The notes: generated by a model not told the origin, from the letters alone. DNA of 64,000 nucleotides from Corynebacterium tuscaniense (GCF_008693065.1 NZ_VXKH01000003.1:52942-116941); one strand, 5' to 3'. Positions 39,164-50,492 are shown, counted from the first letter of the stretch. Made by a program: numbers and translations.

Positions 39164-40012
39164 ATGCAGGGTTTGAACAAAGAAGCCACGATACAACTCA
39201 TCCGACTTGGGCTTTCAGAAGATTTCGCTCACGGGCCGGATGCTACCTCCGAAGCGACCGTCGATACGGGCGCACAGCTGACCGCATCCCTCATCCCCCG
39301 CCAACCAGGTGTCGTTGCTGGGCTCGACGCCGCACGGTGGACATTCAATGAGGTCTCCCCCGCCATCACAGTGGACATCCATGCATCTGACGGCGACACT
39401 GTCGCACCCGGTGACCACCTAGCCACTATCTCTGGCCCAGCCCGCGCCATCCTGTCAGCGGAGCGCACCGCCCTGAATTTGCTCACCTACGCCAGTGGTA
39501 TTGCCACCCACACCAATCAGTGGGCCCAGGAGCTCGTTGGAACGCACGCCCGTGTGCGGGACTCCCGGAAGACGCTGCCCGGCTACCGTGACCTTGCTAA
39601 GTACGCTGTGCGCTGCGGTGGTGGCGTGAATCACCGCATGAGCCTGGGGGATGCCGTGCTCATTAAGGACAACCACGTCGCCAGCGTGGGGAGTGTCGCC
39701 GAAGCTTATCGACGCACCGTGGAAGCCTTCCCCCACCTCCCCCGCGAAGTCGAGGTGGATGATCTTGCGCAACTAGAGCAGGTGCTCGTATTCGAGCCAG
39801 ACCTGGTCATGCTGGACAACTTTAGTGTGGAGGGGACGCGGGAGGCCGTCGATAAGCGAGATGCGATGTCGGCTGCAACGAAGCTGGAATCCTCGGGTGG
39901 TCTCACGCTTAGTGTTGCCCGCGCCTATGCGGAGACGGGTGTGGATTATCTTGCTGTCGGCGCACTCACGCACTCCGTAACCGTACTGGATATCGGGCTG
40001 GACGCGATCTAA
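39164..40012 (+). CDS. nadC: Quinolinate phosphoribosyltransferase
   Basis: 282 aa. Converts quinolinate and PRPP to nicotinate mononucleotide. Family segments: ERTALNLLTYASGIAT, DSRKTLPGYRDLAKYAVRCG, NHRMSLGDAVLIKDNH and EVEVDDLAQLEQVL. ATG at 39164 has GGGGAG 8 bases upstream at the end of nadA; a GTG at 39149 overlaps nadA and lacks conservation. Its stop overlaps the stop of the convergent acetyltransferase by 3-4 bases. Carries two inverted copies of the 11-bp repeat. Confidence 0.95.
   Translation: MQGLNKEATIQLIRLGLSEDFAHGPDATSEATVDTGAQLTASLIPRQPGVVAGLDAARWTFNEVSPAITVDIHASDGDTVAPGDHLATISGPARAILSAERTALNLLTYASGIATHTNQWAQELVGTHARVRDSRKTLPGYRDLAKYAVRCGGGVNHRMSLGDAVLIKDNHVASVGSVAEAYRRTVEAFPHLPREVEVDDLAQLEQVLVFEPDLVMLDNFSVEGTREAVDKRDAMSAATKLESSGGLTLSVARAYAETGVDYLAVGALTHSVTVLDIGLDAI
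39704..39714 (+). repeat. 11-bp repeat copy in nadC (first)
   Basis: GCTTATCGACG read as Ala-Tyr-Arg-Arg, a frame found only here. Confidence 0.8.
39847..39857 (-). repeat. 11-bp repeat copy in nadC (second, inverted)
   Basis: CGTCGATAAGC, 132 bases after the first copy and in the opposite orientation, read as Val-Asp-Lys. Confidence 0.8.
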
Positions 40013-40569
40013 CGGCGACGGAGATTCGCCTCAAGGGCCGTCTTCACCTCGGGCCACTCGGTGTCCAAAATCGAATACACGCAGGTGTCGCGCACGAGTC
40101 CGCTCTTGAGGATCTTGTGGCGGCGCAGCACACCGTCCAGTTTCGCACCGAGGCTCTCAATGGCCGCACGCGACTGGCGGTTCATGTAGTGCGTGCGGAT
40201 CTCCACACGCAAGCAGCCAAGCTCCTCGAAGGCGCGCTGCAGCAACAGCAACTTCGCCGCTTTGTTGATCGGGGTGCCCTGCGCTTCTTTAGCCAACCAA
40301 GTCGAGCCGACCTCGATGTTCCTATTCGTGGGGTCCGGGTGGAAGAAGGTAGTCACACCGATCGCTTGCGCCTCTGGATTCACAATTGCCCAGGGTGCGC
40401 GGGTCCCCTGCCCCTGCTGCGCCAACAGGTCGTCAATGTAAGCGGGTACGCCCTCCGGCGTGGGGATGTGGTCCTGGTACCACAGTTCCGAGAGATCTCC
40501 CACGTGGGCGGCGAGGGATTCCGCATGCTCGTGGCTCAGCGGCTCTAACGTGACCCACTCGTTGGACAT
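40009..40569 (-). CDS. GNAT-family N-acetyltransferase (RimJ/RimL type)
   Basis: 186 aa. Acetyl-CoA-dependent transferase fold with the pattern GVTTFFHPDPTNRNIEVGSTWL, then KLLLLQRAFEELGCLRVEIRTHYMNRQSRAAIESLGAKLDG (split here as typical RimJ/RimL helices). Start MSNEWVTLEP at 40569, the first conserved residue; GATACT lies 6 bases upstream. Downstream of pfkA on the same strand. Substrate unknown. Confidence 0.82.
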   Translation of the reverse strand: MSNEWVTLEPLSHEHAESLAAHVGDLSELWYQDHIPTPEGVPAYIDDLLAQQGQGTRAPWAIVNPEAQAIGVTTFFHPDPTNRNIEVGSTWLAKEAQGTPINKAAKLLLLQRAFEELGCLRVEIRTHYMNRQSRAAIESLGAKLDGVLRRHKILKSGLVRDTCVYSILDTEWPEVKTALEANLRRR

Positions 40570-40592
40570 GGCGGGAGTATCGCAAAAATTCA

Positions 40593-41624
40593 TCAGCCGA
40601 ACATAGCACGCGCAGTTTTGTACCGGTGCTCCGGCACACGCTTCAGCGTGCCCACAGCTGCTTCTAGCGGGACTAGATCAATGTTCTCACCGTGCAGAGC
40701 CACGGACATACCGAACTTGCCCTCGTGCGCGGCGCGTGCTGCGTGGACGCCGTAACGAGTGGCCAGCACGCGGTCATAGGCCGTGGGCGTACCACCGCGC
40801 TGGATGTGGCCCAGAACCGTCGTGCGTACGTCATAGCCCAGGCGCTTGTGAATCTCATCGCCGATGATCTGGCCCATGCCCTTGAAGGTCTTGTGACCAA
40901 ACTCGTCTTCCTCACCCAGGCCGGCATCCATCGTGCCTTCCTTCGGCACAGCACCCTCGGCCACGACGATGATGCCGTACTTCTCCCCCATCTGGAAACG
41001 ACGTTCCATCGCCTTGCAGATGTCCTCAATGTCGAAGGGGTCCTCCGGGATCACCGTGTAGTGCGCACCGCCAGCCATACCGGCGTGCAGCGCGATCCAG
41101 CCGACGTGGCGGCCCATCACCTCAACGATGAGGATGCGGTTGTGAGACTCCGCCGTGGTGTGCAGGCGGTCAATCGCATCCGTAGCCACGGATACTGCCG
41201 TGTCAAAGCCGAAGGTGTAGTCCGTGGCATTGACGTCATTGTCAATCGTCTTCGGCACACCCACCACTGGAATGCCATTGTCAGAGAGGAATTTCGCCCC
41301 CTTAAGCGTACCCTCACCACCAATGGCGATGAGCGCGTCCACTCCCGCATCTGCAAGATTCTCCTTGATTTGATCAACCCCGGCCTTGAACTTGTCCGGG
41401 TGCAGGCGGCCCGTACCCAAGATGGTGCCACCGCGCAGCAGGATGGAATCCATATACGCGTCGTCGTAGAGGTCTTCGCGCAGATCATCCATGAGGCCCA
41501 CCCAGCCATCACGGTAGCCCACCACCGTGGAACCAAACTCGGAGCTCGCGGTGCGGACGATACCGCGGATAACAGCATTCAGGCCGGGGCAATCGCCTCC
41601 GGAGGTCAGTGTGGCAAGACGCAT
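40593..41624 (-). CDS. pfkA: 6-phosphofructokinase, ATP-type
   Basis: 343 aa. [13 protein letters not shown] nucleotide loop, [10 protein letters not shown] and [10 protein letters not shown]. The Gly in GGEGT points to ATP as donor; actinobacterial PPi-dependent enzymes have Asp there. [18 protein letters not shown] and the C-terminal [19 protein letters not shown] complete the family signature. Start [10 protein letters not shown] at 41624, 7 bases after TAGTCT (41632-41637); leaderless. Main committed step of glycolysis. Confidence 0.96.
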   Translation of the reverse strand: MRLATLTSGGDCPGLNAVIRGIVRTASSEFGSTVVGYRDGWVGLMDDLREDLYDDAYMDSILLRGGTILGTGRLHPDKFKAGVDQIKENLADAGVDALIAIGGEGTLKGAKFLSDNGIPVVGVPKTIDNDVNATDYTFGFDTAVSVATDAIDRLHTTAESHNRILIVEVMGRHVGWIALHAGMAGGAHYTVIPEDPFDIEDICKAMERRFQMGEKYGIIVVAEGAVPKEGTMDAGLGEEDEFGHKTFKGMGQIIGDEIHKRLGYDVRTTVLGHIQRGGTPTAYDRVLATRYGVHAARAAHEGKFGMSVALHGENIDLVPLEAAVGTLKRVPEHRYKTARAMFG

Positions 41625-41643
41625 GAACCCCAGACTAGCGCGA

Positions 41644-42978
41644 TTATGCCGACATGTCCGCGACGGCCTGTTTTCTCCCCGCAACCAGTGCCAAAGAAGC
41701 AAATGCCCCCACGATCATCGCGGCAGTCGGGAGAACCAGCGCCTTGCCAGCCGTGGTGTCGATCGCACCAGAAGCCAACACTGTGCCCACCAGAGCAACG
41801 CCGAGCACGCTGCCCACCTGACGGGCGGTGTTGTACAGCCCCGATGCCGCACCAGTCTGATGTTCTGCAATGCCCCGCATGGTCACCGCGGCATTGGGTG
41901 CCCACACGAAAGCACCACCAACTCCCAGCAAAGCCGTTACCACGAGGAAGCACCACACCCCTGCCGAAGCCTGAATGAGTGCAATAGCCAGACCGATGCC
42001 GACGGCAGAGACCCCGAAACCAATGACACACAGCCGACCAGGATCGCGTCGATCCGTCAGATATCCAGCCACGGGCGTGAGCACGAATGCCAACACAGAC
42101 ATGGGTGCCGTGATTAAACCCGACTGGCTCGGCGTTGCGCCGGCGACTGTCTGCAGCCAGTACATCAGCGGGATGAACATTGACGCGACGGTAAAGCCCA
42201 TCGCGGCCACGCCGACGGCGCCCAGGGTGAAAGAACGATCGCGGAGCAGGTCCACGGGCAAGAAGCCTTCGTCTGTTCCCCGTCGCGCGGAGAGCACGAG
42301 CAAACCCAAGAAGATCACACCCATGGTTACGGAAATCCACTTGCTGAATTGGATGCCGTAGACCAAGCAACCGAGCCCGCCGAAAGACAACAGAACCGGA
42401 AGGAGGTAAACGGGTTGGTTGCTGGAAGGCAGCCTCGGTAAGGCAATGAGCCCCGCGATAAGCGCTATGGCACCCAGCGCCGCCTGCGCAAGAAATGCCG
42501 CGCGCCAGCCGGAGAATTCTGCGATCGCGCCGCCCACAACCGGACCGATGAGTGAGGCCACCGAGCCGATCACTCCCCATGCAGCAAAGGCGCGCCCCTG
42601 TTTATCCTCACTGAATACCCGCGGGATGAGGCCGAAAGCTTGTGGCAGGAAGAGCGCCGCACCAAAGCCTTGGAGTCCGCGGGCTGCGACCAAGGTGGCA
42701 AACGACCACGACAAGCCAGCGAAAACTAGGGCCGCGACGTAAACCGCCAGCCCAATAAGGAACACGCGCCGTTGCCCATGCGCATCCCCCAAGCGCCCCG
42801 ACGCCGGCATGGGCGCAACCGTGCACAGCAAGTAGACGCTGGTGAGCCAGACGGCATTTCCAACGTCGAAAGGCAAGAGCGGCGTGATCACGGGCATGAA
42901 ACCCTGATCAATGAGGACGAGAAAATACCCCGCAGCAAGAGCTGCGAGGGTATTCCAGGGGTTAACGGCCGGTTTCAT
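41644..42978 (-). CDS. MFS transporter, DHA2-like
   Basis: 444 aa, about 14 TM helices. Motif A-like [17 protein letters not shown] and motif C-type [23 protein letters not shown], as in drug/proton antiporters. Start [10 protein letters not shown] at 42978 lies inside the gatA 3' end (17-base overlap), so translation is probably coupled to gatA. Substrate unknown; export of a small molecule or drug is usual for the family. Confidence 0.82.
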   Translation of the reverse strand: MKPAVNPWNTLAALAAGYFLVLIDQGFMPVITPLLPFDVGNAVWLTSVYLLCTVAPMPASGRLGDAHGQRRVFLIGLAVYVAALVFAGLSWSFATLVAARGLQGFGAALFLPQAFGLIPRVFSEDKQGRAFAAWGVIGSVASLIGPVVGGAIAEFSGWRAAFLAQAALGAIALIAGLIALPRLPSSNQPVYLLPVLLSFGGLGCLVYGIQFSKWISVTMGVIFLGLLVLSARRGTDEGFLPVDLLRDRSFTLGAVGVAAMGFTVASMFIPLMYWLQTVAGATPSQSGLITAPMSVLAFVLTPVAGYLTDRRDPGRLCVIGFGVSAVGIGLAIALIQASAGVWCFLVVTALLGVGGAFVWAPNAAVTMRGIAEHQTGAASGLYNTARQVGSVLGVALVGTVLASGAIDTTAGKALVLPTAAMIVGAFASLALVAGRKQAVADMSA

Positions 42979-44443
42979 AGGCTGCTGCCACTCGGTAGAG
43001 CCGCTCGTCGGCGAACGCCGGCGCGATGAGTTGCAGGCCAACCGGCAGACCCGTATCAGAGGCGGTGCCCGCCGGGACAGACATGCCCGGCAGGCCAGCC
43101 AGGTTCAGTGGCAGGGTGAACAGATCGAAGTTGTACATGGCCAACGGATCATCGATCTTGTCCCCCAGCTTGAACGCCGTCGTCGGCGTCGCCGGGCCCG
43201 CGATGATGTCCACCTGCTCGAAAGCCTTGGCAAAGTCCTGCGCGATGAGCGTACGAATGCGCTGCGCCTGCAGGTAGTACGCGTCGTAGTAACCAACCGA
43301 CAGGGCGTACGTACCCAGGATGACGCGACGCTTCACCTCATCGCCGAAGCCCTCACCACGGGTGAGCGCCATGACCTCTTCCGCGGAGTTCTTGCCGTCG
43401 TCACCGACGCGCTTGCCGTACCGCATGCCGTCGAAACGCGCGAGGTTAGAGCTGACCTCCGAGGTCTGAATGATGTAGTACGCACCCATGACGTGCTCGA
43501 ACGTCGGGCAATCAACCTCGAAGATCTCTGCGCCCTGGGCTTCGAGCTGCGCGATTGCCTTATCCACGGCCTCCACAACCCCCGCCTGCACCCCCTCACC
43601 GGAGAACTGCTTCACACGGCCAATCTTCACACCGGTGAGATCGCCGGAAGCGCCCTGCTTCGCGGCTTCCACAACAGCGCTGACCGGGCGATCAACGCTG
43701 GTGGCGTCGAACTCATCGTGGCCGGCAATAATCTCGTGCAGCAGTGCCGTATCCAGCACATTATTGGCGCACGGGCCTGCCTGGTCAAGGGAGGACGCAT
43801 TGGCGATCATGCCGTAGCGCGACACCGCACCATAGGTCGGCTTCACACCCACCGTGCCGGTGAGCGATGCTGGCTGGCGGATCGACCCACCGGTATCCGT
43901 ACCAATGCCCAGTGGTGCCTGGCCAGCAGCCAGTGCTGCAGCCGTACCACCACCGGAGCCACCCGGTGTGCGGTCCAAGTCGTGCGGGTTGCGGGTCACC
44001 TTGTAAGCGGAGTTCTCCGTAGAAGATCCCATGGCGAACTCATCCAAGTTGGTCTTGCCTAGGATCGGGATCTTCGCGGCGCGGATCTTGGACACAATTG
44101 TCGCGTCGTAGGGGCTCATGTAGCCCTCAAGCATCTTGGATGCAGCGGTCGTCGGCGCATCCGTGGTAACAAACAGGTCCTTCAGCGCCAGCGGGACACC
44201 AGCCAGTGGGGATGCCGGGGCTTCACCGGCCTTCACAGCAGCATCCACTTCGTCGGCAACAGCGAGTGCTTCCTCCGCACCCACATGCAAGAACGCGCCG
44301 ATCGTCTCATCGGTCTCCGCAATGCGGTCGAGGAAGGCCTGGGTCACCTCGCGGGAGGTCACCTCACCTGCCTGAATCTTCTCGGCCAGCACGTGCGCCG
44401 GCAGGCTGGTCAGCCCTTCTGCGGGAATGGTGTACTCGGTCAT
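42962..44443 (-). CDS. gatA: Aspartyl/glutamyl-tRNA amidotransferase subunit A
   Basis: 493 aa, amidase-signature fold. Catalytic Lys in ALKDLFVTT, cis-Ser in [14 protein letters not shown] and nucleophile Ser in [13 protein letters not shown]. The SGGG form instead of SSGG is usual in actinobacterial GatA as I remember. Releases ammonia from glutamine for GatB. Its ATG follows the gatC stop directly (TAG then ATG), so the two are coupled. Confidence 0.97.
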   Translation of the reverse strand: MTEYTIPAEGLTSLPAHVLAEKIQAGEVTSREVTQAFLDRIAETDETIGAFLHVGAEEALAVADEVDAAVKAGEAPASPLAGVPLALKDLFVTTDAPTTAASKMLEGYMSPYDATIVSKIRAAKIPILGKTNLDEFAMGSSTENSAYKVTRNPHDLDRTPGGSGGGTAAALAAGQAPLGIGTDTGGSIRQPASLTGTVGVKPTYGAVSRYGMIANASSLDQAGPCANNVLDTALLHEIIAGHDEFDATSVDRPVSAVVEAAKQGASGDLTGVKIGRVKQFSGEGVQAGVVEAVDKAIAQLEAQGAEIFEVDCPTFEHVMGAYYIIQTSEVSSNLARFDGMRYGKRVGDDGKNSAEEVMALTRGEGFGDEVKRRVILGTYALSVGYYDAYYLQAQRIRTLIAQDFAKAFEQVDIIAGPATPTTAFKLGDKIDDPLAMYNFDLFTLPLNLAGLPGMSVPAGTASDTGLPVGLQLIAPAFADERLYRVAAAYETGR

Positions 44444-44752
44444 CTACTGCTCCTCCCCCAGAATCTGCGGAACCATAAAGCGGTCTTCCTCAACCTCCGG
44501 CGCCTGGTCCAGCGCCTGCTCCTGCGTCAATGTCGGACGCACAACATCCTCACGCATGCCAGCATCAATTGAGTGCGGGTGGCTCATCGCCTCAACACCG
44601 TCGGTGTCTACAGCCTGAACCGCTGAGACGGCCTCAACAATCGTGTCCAATTGGCCTGCGAGCTGGTCCAATTCCTCTTCGCTCACGGCAATACGCGCCA
44701 GTCGTGCAATGCCTGCGACCTCCTCACGGGAGATTCCTGAGGCTTCAGCCAC
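44444..44752 (-). CDS. gatC: Aspartyl/glutamyl-tRNA amidotransferase subunit C
   Basis: 102 aa. Small belt subunit: REEVAGIARLARIAVSEEELD, then the conserved C-terminal REDVVRPTLTQEQALDQAPE. Start GTG at 44752 is preferred: AAGAAGG lies 8-9 bases upstream; a GTG at 44761 is too close to it, and the longer frame to 44845 has no family similarity. gatC-gatA form the operon; the promoter region is shared with the divergent ACT-domain gene. Confidence 0.92.
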   Translation of the reverse strand: MAEASGISREEVAGIARLARIAVSEEELDQLAGQLDTIVEAVSAVQAVDTDGVEAMSHPHSIDAGMREDVVRPTLTQEQALDQAPEVEEDRFMVPQILGEEQ

Positions 44753-44843
44753 GGTGCCCACCTTCTTAAAATCATTGGTATTAGTCTCGGTCGCCCTTAT
44801 ACTACGGCAGCACCCCAATTGAATTTCAACGAGACGAGATGTC

Positions 44844-45518
44844 ATGTCCTACCTGATCCGTGTTGTCCTTCCAGACACCCCCGGCAGTCTTGGTGAGCTC
44901 GCCGAGGCTTTCGGAATGGTCGACGCCAATATCAAGTCCGTAGACATCGTGGAATCAGTTTTTGCCGGCGATGCCGCAATGGTGACCGACGACATTGTGG
45001 TGGAACTTCCCACCGGCGTCATGGTTGATTCCCTCATCACCGCCGCCGCATCCGTCAAGGGTGTTGAGGTGGATTCCATCCGCCCCTTCACCGGCCGCGT
45101 TGATCGCCGCGAGCAGGTGCAAATGCTCGCTCGCGTGGCCCACCAGGTCCACGATCTGCCCGCCGCGATGGAGGAGCTCGTCTCCGTCATGCCCATGGCG
45201 TTGACGTCGTCCTGGGCTGTGGTCCTCCGCGAAACCGCCACCGGCAGCGAGCGTGTCGCCGCATCCCAGGCCGCGCCCGGTGATGATGGTTCCGCACCCC
45301 AGCTTATCGACGTCTCCCATGCCCGCATCCTCCGCGATGACACCGACACGTGGGTCCCCGATGCCTGGTGGCTCCTCGACTCCACCCTGGCCATCACGCC
45401 CCTGGGTACCACTGGCCTCTACATGGTGGTCGGCCGTACAGGCGGTCCGGACTTCCTCGCTTCCGAGGTCAGCCACATCGGCGACCTCGGCGCCATCGTG
45501 GGAGCCTTGGTCCGCTAA
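44844..45518 (+). CDS. ACT-domain amino acid-binding protein
   Basis: 224 aa. N-terminal ACT domain (YLIRVVLPDTPGSLGELAEAFG, DANIKSVDIVES) and a C-terminal part of unknown fold. A sensory role for an amino acid is the usual idea, not shown. ATG 8 bases after GAGACGAG; a TATACT -10 box lies at 44800-44805. Divergent from gatC-gatA, an arrangement kept in C. glutamicum. Ends at a clear terminator. Confidence 0.82.
   Translation: MSYLIRVVLPDTPGSLGELAEAFGMVDANIKSVDIVESVFAGDAAMVTDDIVVELPTGVMVDSLITAAASVKGVEVDSIRPFTGRVDRREQVQMLARVAHQVHDLPAAMEELVSVMPMALTSSWAVVLRETATGSERVAASQAAPGDDGSAPQLIDVSHARILRDDTDTWVPDAWWLLDSTLAITPLGTTGLYMVVGRTGGPDFLASEVSHIGDLGAIVGALVR
45302..45312 (+). repeat. 11-bp repeat copy in the ACT-domain gene
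   Basis: GCTTATCGACG read as Leu-Ile-Asp, followed by TCTCCC. Confidence 0.8.
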
Positions 45519-45546
45519 ACAGCACCCTCCACCCCCTTTGACTCGT

Positions 45547-45573
45547 GCGCGCTTCGGCGCGCTTTTTCTCTTT
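45547..45573 (+). terminator. Terminator of the ACT-domain gene
   Basis: GCGCGC, TTCG tetraloop, GCGCGC, then TTTTTCTCTTT. Confidence 0.92.
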
Positions 45574-45578
45574 CACGC

Positions 45579-45607
45579 TTGACAGATTGCCAGTGATTCC
45601 GTATTTC
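45579..45607 (+). promoter_or_regulatory. Strong promoter of the HTH-serine hydrolase cassette
   Basis: TTGACA (45579-45584), exactly 17 bases, then TATTTC (45602-45607), 7 bases before the ATG. The perfect -35 is rare in this window. Confidence 0.75.
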
Positions 45608-45614
45608 TAGAGTC

Positions 45615-46139
45615 ATGCAACAGGAAATTTCCATTTCCCATGAAACCGATACAACGATCCTGGAGCGCCTGAAAGCTCTCGAGTCCCGAGTCGCTGCCCT
45701 CGAATCCTCCCCCACTTCATCGTCTTCGGGAGATTTCTGGGTCGTGGACCAGATCCAGTGCTCGAACTCTTCCGATCACGACCATCATGGATCCGTCGTC
45801 TTCGGAGGTGCCGTCACACTTGACGGCCGGGAGTACGCGTACCAATGGGAACGCAGCGCCGACTACCTCACCGGCCGCGAGTGGAACGAGTACATTCACC
45901 GCATCGCCGCGATCGCACATCCAGTCCGAGGCGCTATCCTCCGCCGACTCTTGGTGGCGCCCGCAACAGTCGCCGAGCTTGTCGACGAAGCCCTTGTTTC
46001 CTCCACCGGCACCGCCTATCACCACATTGGCGCCCTTCAGAGCGCCGGCTGGATTGCCAAACTCGACGGCCGCTACGAAGTCAGGTCTTCCCGTGTCATT
46101 CCCCTATTGACCATCATTGCCGCCGGAGAGGACCACTAA
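45615..46139 (+). CDS. ArsR-like helix-turn-helix regulator
   Basis: 174 aa. Residues 1-40 contain a short coiled coil (ILERLKALESRVAALES), 50-85 a His-rich stretch (SSDHDHHGSVVF), and 95-170 a winged HTH of the ArsR type (AIAHPVRGAILRRLLVAPATVAELVDE, STGTAYHHIGALQSAGWIAKL). No ArsR metal-binding CxC motif. Leaderless ATG. Its stop overlaps the next start (TAATG), so it is cotranscribed with a serine hydrolase gene, which it may control. Confidence 0.75.
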   Translation: MQQEISISHETDTTILERLKALESRVAALESSPTSSSSGDFWVVDQIQCSNSSDHDHHGSVVFGGAVTLDGREYAYQWERSADYLTGREWNEYIHRIAAIAHPVRGAILRRLLVAPATVAELVDEALVSSTGTAYHHIGALQSAGWIAKLDGRYEVRSSRVIPLLTIIAAGEDH

Positions 46140-47161
46140 TGCGCCAGCAATATATCCGCCGCATCGCCGTAGGCGTCCCCGCTGCTCTGGCCACTCTTTC
46201 ATTACTGCTCTATTTCGGCCCTCGCCCCATCGATTCCGCTACAGACCACACTGGCGACGACACAATTACATCGGTGCTCGTCGCCCACGCCCCCAAGGGG
46301 TACCACCAACTCGCCGGATTCATCTACGACGGTGGCGAGGTCCGCTTCGGCGGCCTGGGAGCCGACCAACACACCGAGTTCGAGATCGGTTCCCTGACCA
46401 AGACTTTCAACGGCGAGCTGGCCCGCCAACAAATTGAAAATGGCTCCCTTCGCCTGGATACCCAAGTCCAAGACATTATCGATGCTGCAGGAACCCCAAT
46501 TGCTGATGTCACCATTAAGGAACTACTCAATCACACCTCCGGCCTATCCAGACTGGAAGGCGTGGGCTTTGCCAACCTAGTGCTGTCCCTGCTCCGCAAT
46601 GGCGGCAATCCGTACAAGGATGCCACCCCGAACGACATTCTGGAAGCTGCCAAGCAAGCAGAACTCAAAAATCGTGGCGAAGAAAACTACTCCAATTACG
46701 GTCACGCCCTTCTCGGACAGCTCCTCGCTGTCAACGCTGACACTCCCTATGAAGAGCTGTTGCGCACCCGGATCTTCGAGCCAGCCGGAATGGCCTCGAC
46801 TTTCCTCGCCATGCCGGGCACCGTCGACGGCCACCCACAGGGTCTCACTTTCAACGGCCGTAAAGCCGAGCGTTGGGATATGAACGGATGGGCTCCCGCA
46901 GGCGCCATCCGTTCCACTGCACACGACATTGCCAAGTATGTCGACTGGGTTGTCGCACACGGTGGCCCGGAGCTCGGCTGGGCGGATTTTGAGGAAGACG
47001 ACACAACATATATCTTCCACAACGGCGGAACCGGCGGATACAGCACAATGCTCGTCTGGGACCCAGAATCACCACATCCTCGCGCCGCATTCGTCGCTAA
47101 TTCGAGTGAAGCCGACGTCGACGACCTTGGAATTGAACTGGTAAAAGGTACGCGCCCATGA
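46139..47161 (+). CDS. Exported serine hydrolase, class C beta-lactamase fold
   Basis: 340 aa. N-terminal membrane anchor or signal (RRIAVGVPAALATLSLLLYF), then the catalytic set of the family: SxxK in IGSLTKTFNGE (about residue 84), YxN in ENYSNYGHALLG and a HxG-type HNGGTGGY. More likely an esterase or peptidase than a true beta-lactamase; this fold is broad. ATG overlaps the regulator's stop and its own stop overlaps the next gene by 4 bases. A longer in-frame ORF back to 45845 overlaps the regulator and is rejected. Confidence 0.82.
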   Translation: MRQQYIRRIAVGVPAALATLSLLLYFGPRPIDSATDHTGDDTITSVLVAHAPKGYHQLAGFIYDGGEVRFGGLGADQHTEFEIGSLTKTFNGELARQQIENGSLRLDTQVQDIIDAAGTPIADVTIKELLNHTSGLSRLEGVGFANLVLSLLRNGGNPYKDATPNDILEAAKQAELKNRGEENYSNYGHALLGQLLAVNADTPYEELLRTRIFEPAGMASTFLAMPGTVDGHPQGLTFNGRKAERWDMNGWAPAGAIRSTAHDIAKYVDWVVAHGGPELGWADFEEDDTTYIFHNGGTGGYSTMLVWDPESPHPRAAFVANSSEADVDDLGIELVKGTRP

Positions 47162-47415
47162 TCAGCCTAATTGTCATTCTAGTCTTGCTCGGGTTATCGA
47201 CGTTCAGCTTGATGCGCAAGAAGAAGCCATTCATTGGTTTCTTGGATGCAGTTGTCACATCCCTCGTAGTGGTTCTCATCGCCCGAGGGATGAGTTGGAA
47301 TGAATCCATCCCGATCCTTGTCTGGTGGCTCTTCGCGGCTTGGGCAGCCATCCTCGTGGGCCTCCAATCAGCGAGTCTGTTGACCCAAGAAGGTACAACC
47401 GAATCCAACGGTTAG
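47158..47415 (+). CDS. Small membrane protein of the serine hydrolase cassette
   Basis: 85 aa with three hydrophobic segments (ISLIVILVLLGLSTFSL, FLDAVVTSLVVVLIARGM, ILVWWLFAAWAAILVGLQSA) and a short polar tail. ATGA overlap with the serine hydrolase, so translationally coupled. Possibly a partner that keeps the hydrolase at the membrane. Not recognised otherwise. Confidence 0.7.
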   Translation: MISLIVILVLLGLSTFSLMRKKKPFIGFLDAVVTSLVVVLIARGMSWNESIPILVWWLFAAWAAILVGLQSASLLTQEGTTESNG

Positions 47416-47436
47416 CAGCCAACTATCCTTGTGAAC

Positions 47437-48105
47437 ATGAACGATATGGAAAAGCTCTACGAGTCTGCGGCGAAGCTGCAGAAAGTGGCGCCAGATGCCG
47501 TACTCGTCGGAGGAAGTGCGGCCGTTTTCTACGCTGGCCACCGCATGTCGTTCGATCATGATCACGTGATCCAGAACCTTCAAGGACGGTACGACGCAGT
47601 TCTTGAATCGGTTATGGCGCTCGAGGGCTGGACTACCGATCCACGCGCTTCCAAGCCGCCAATGACGATTATGGGCAGTCTCGATGACTATCAAGCTGGT
47701 CTTCGTAACTTACGACGCAAAACCCCATTAGAGATCGAAGAGATCACTCTCCCATCGGGGGACACCCTCCGGATTCCTACAATTGCCGAAGTCCTACGCA
47801 CAAAGGCCTTTCTCATCGTTCGTCGAAACCAAGTGCGCGATTATCTCGACGTAGCTGCCGTTAGCTCCCAATTAGGCATCAAGACAGCCTGCAAGATTCT
47901 TTCCAACATCGATTCGTACTACTCCGAGATGACCGAAACCGATGGTTCAGTGCTTTCCGAGCTGATCTTCATGTTGGCGGCACCGAATCCTGCAGACACC
48001 CGGAATCGAGATTCGCTTGCGAACTACAAGGGTGTTTCAGCCGATTGGAATTCATGGTCACGGGTAGAAGCCACGTGTAAGGAGTTGGCTGCATGTCTCA
48101 CGTAA
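47437..48105 (+). CDS. Nucleotidyltransferase-like protein (AbiEii/DUF6036-like)
   Basis: 222 aa. The active-site pattern of minimal nucleotidyltransferases is visible: LVGGSAAVFYAGHRMSFDHDH (GGS followed by D.D), then PSGDTLRIPTIAEVLRTKAFLIVRRNQVRDYLDVAAV (helices typical of AbiEii-like toxins; K and R-DY-D kept). ATG at 47437 lies 7 bases after TATCCT (47424-47429), leaderless. It overlaps the next gene by 13 bases. A role as toxin or nucleotidyl-adding enzyme is an inference from the fold. Confidence 0.7.
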   Translation: MNDMEKLYESAAKLQKVAPDAVLVGGSAAVFYAGHRMSFDHDHVIQNLQGRYDAVLESVMALEGWTTDPRASKPPMTIMGSLDDYQAGLRNLRRKTPLEIEEITLPSGDTLRIPTIAEVLRTKAFLIVRRNQVRDYLDVAAVSSQLGIKTACKILSNIDSYYSEMTETDGSVLSELIFMLAAPNPADTRNRDSLANYKGVSADWNSWSRVEATCKELAACLT

Positions 48106-48407
48106 TTCGTCCGCAGATGTTCCGAAACGTCTCGGCATCGCCAAAGGATCCGATCTCCTCGTGGCCCTACGAGGTGTACGCCGCCACCCTGCAATACGGC
48201 AATGTTTTTGACTGGCGGGTCTTCGCCGAGGAAATCCGTCGGGACCCATGGGGCGAGGTGGCAGAGCTCATGAACAGTGTCGTCCATGAGCTTCCCAATT
48301 TGGATGCTTCCCCACTCTTCTTCCTCATTCTGGGGCAGGCCCGTGGGGATGAAGAGATCTTCTTCAAGTCGCTGCCTGGGCGCGACAACGACTATGAAGC
48401 CTGGTGA
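48093..48407 (+). CDS. Small partner protein of the nucleotidyltransferase
   Basis: 104 aa, acidic, no TM and no visible HTH. Contains WPYEVYAATLQYGNVFDWRVF and LDASPLFFLILGQARGDEEIF. Overlaps the nucleotidyltransferase gene by 13 bases, so made from the same mRNA. The tight pairing with a toxin-like fold makes an antitoxin or cofactor role worth testing. Not recognised. Convergent with ligA, 6 bases between stops. Confidence 0.6.
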   Translation: MSHVIRPQMFRNVSASPKDPISSWPYEVYAATLQYGNVFDWRVFAEEIRRDPWGEVAELMNSVVHELPNLDASPLFFLILGQARGDEEIFFKSLPGRDNDYEAW

Positions 48408-48413
48408 TTCGGT

Positions 48414-50492
<2,079 letters not shown>

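Noticed and set aside
46139..47161. True beta-lactamase resistance gene
   Set aside because: The motif set is shared by many esterases and peptidases of the fold; sequence alone does not support resistance.
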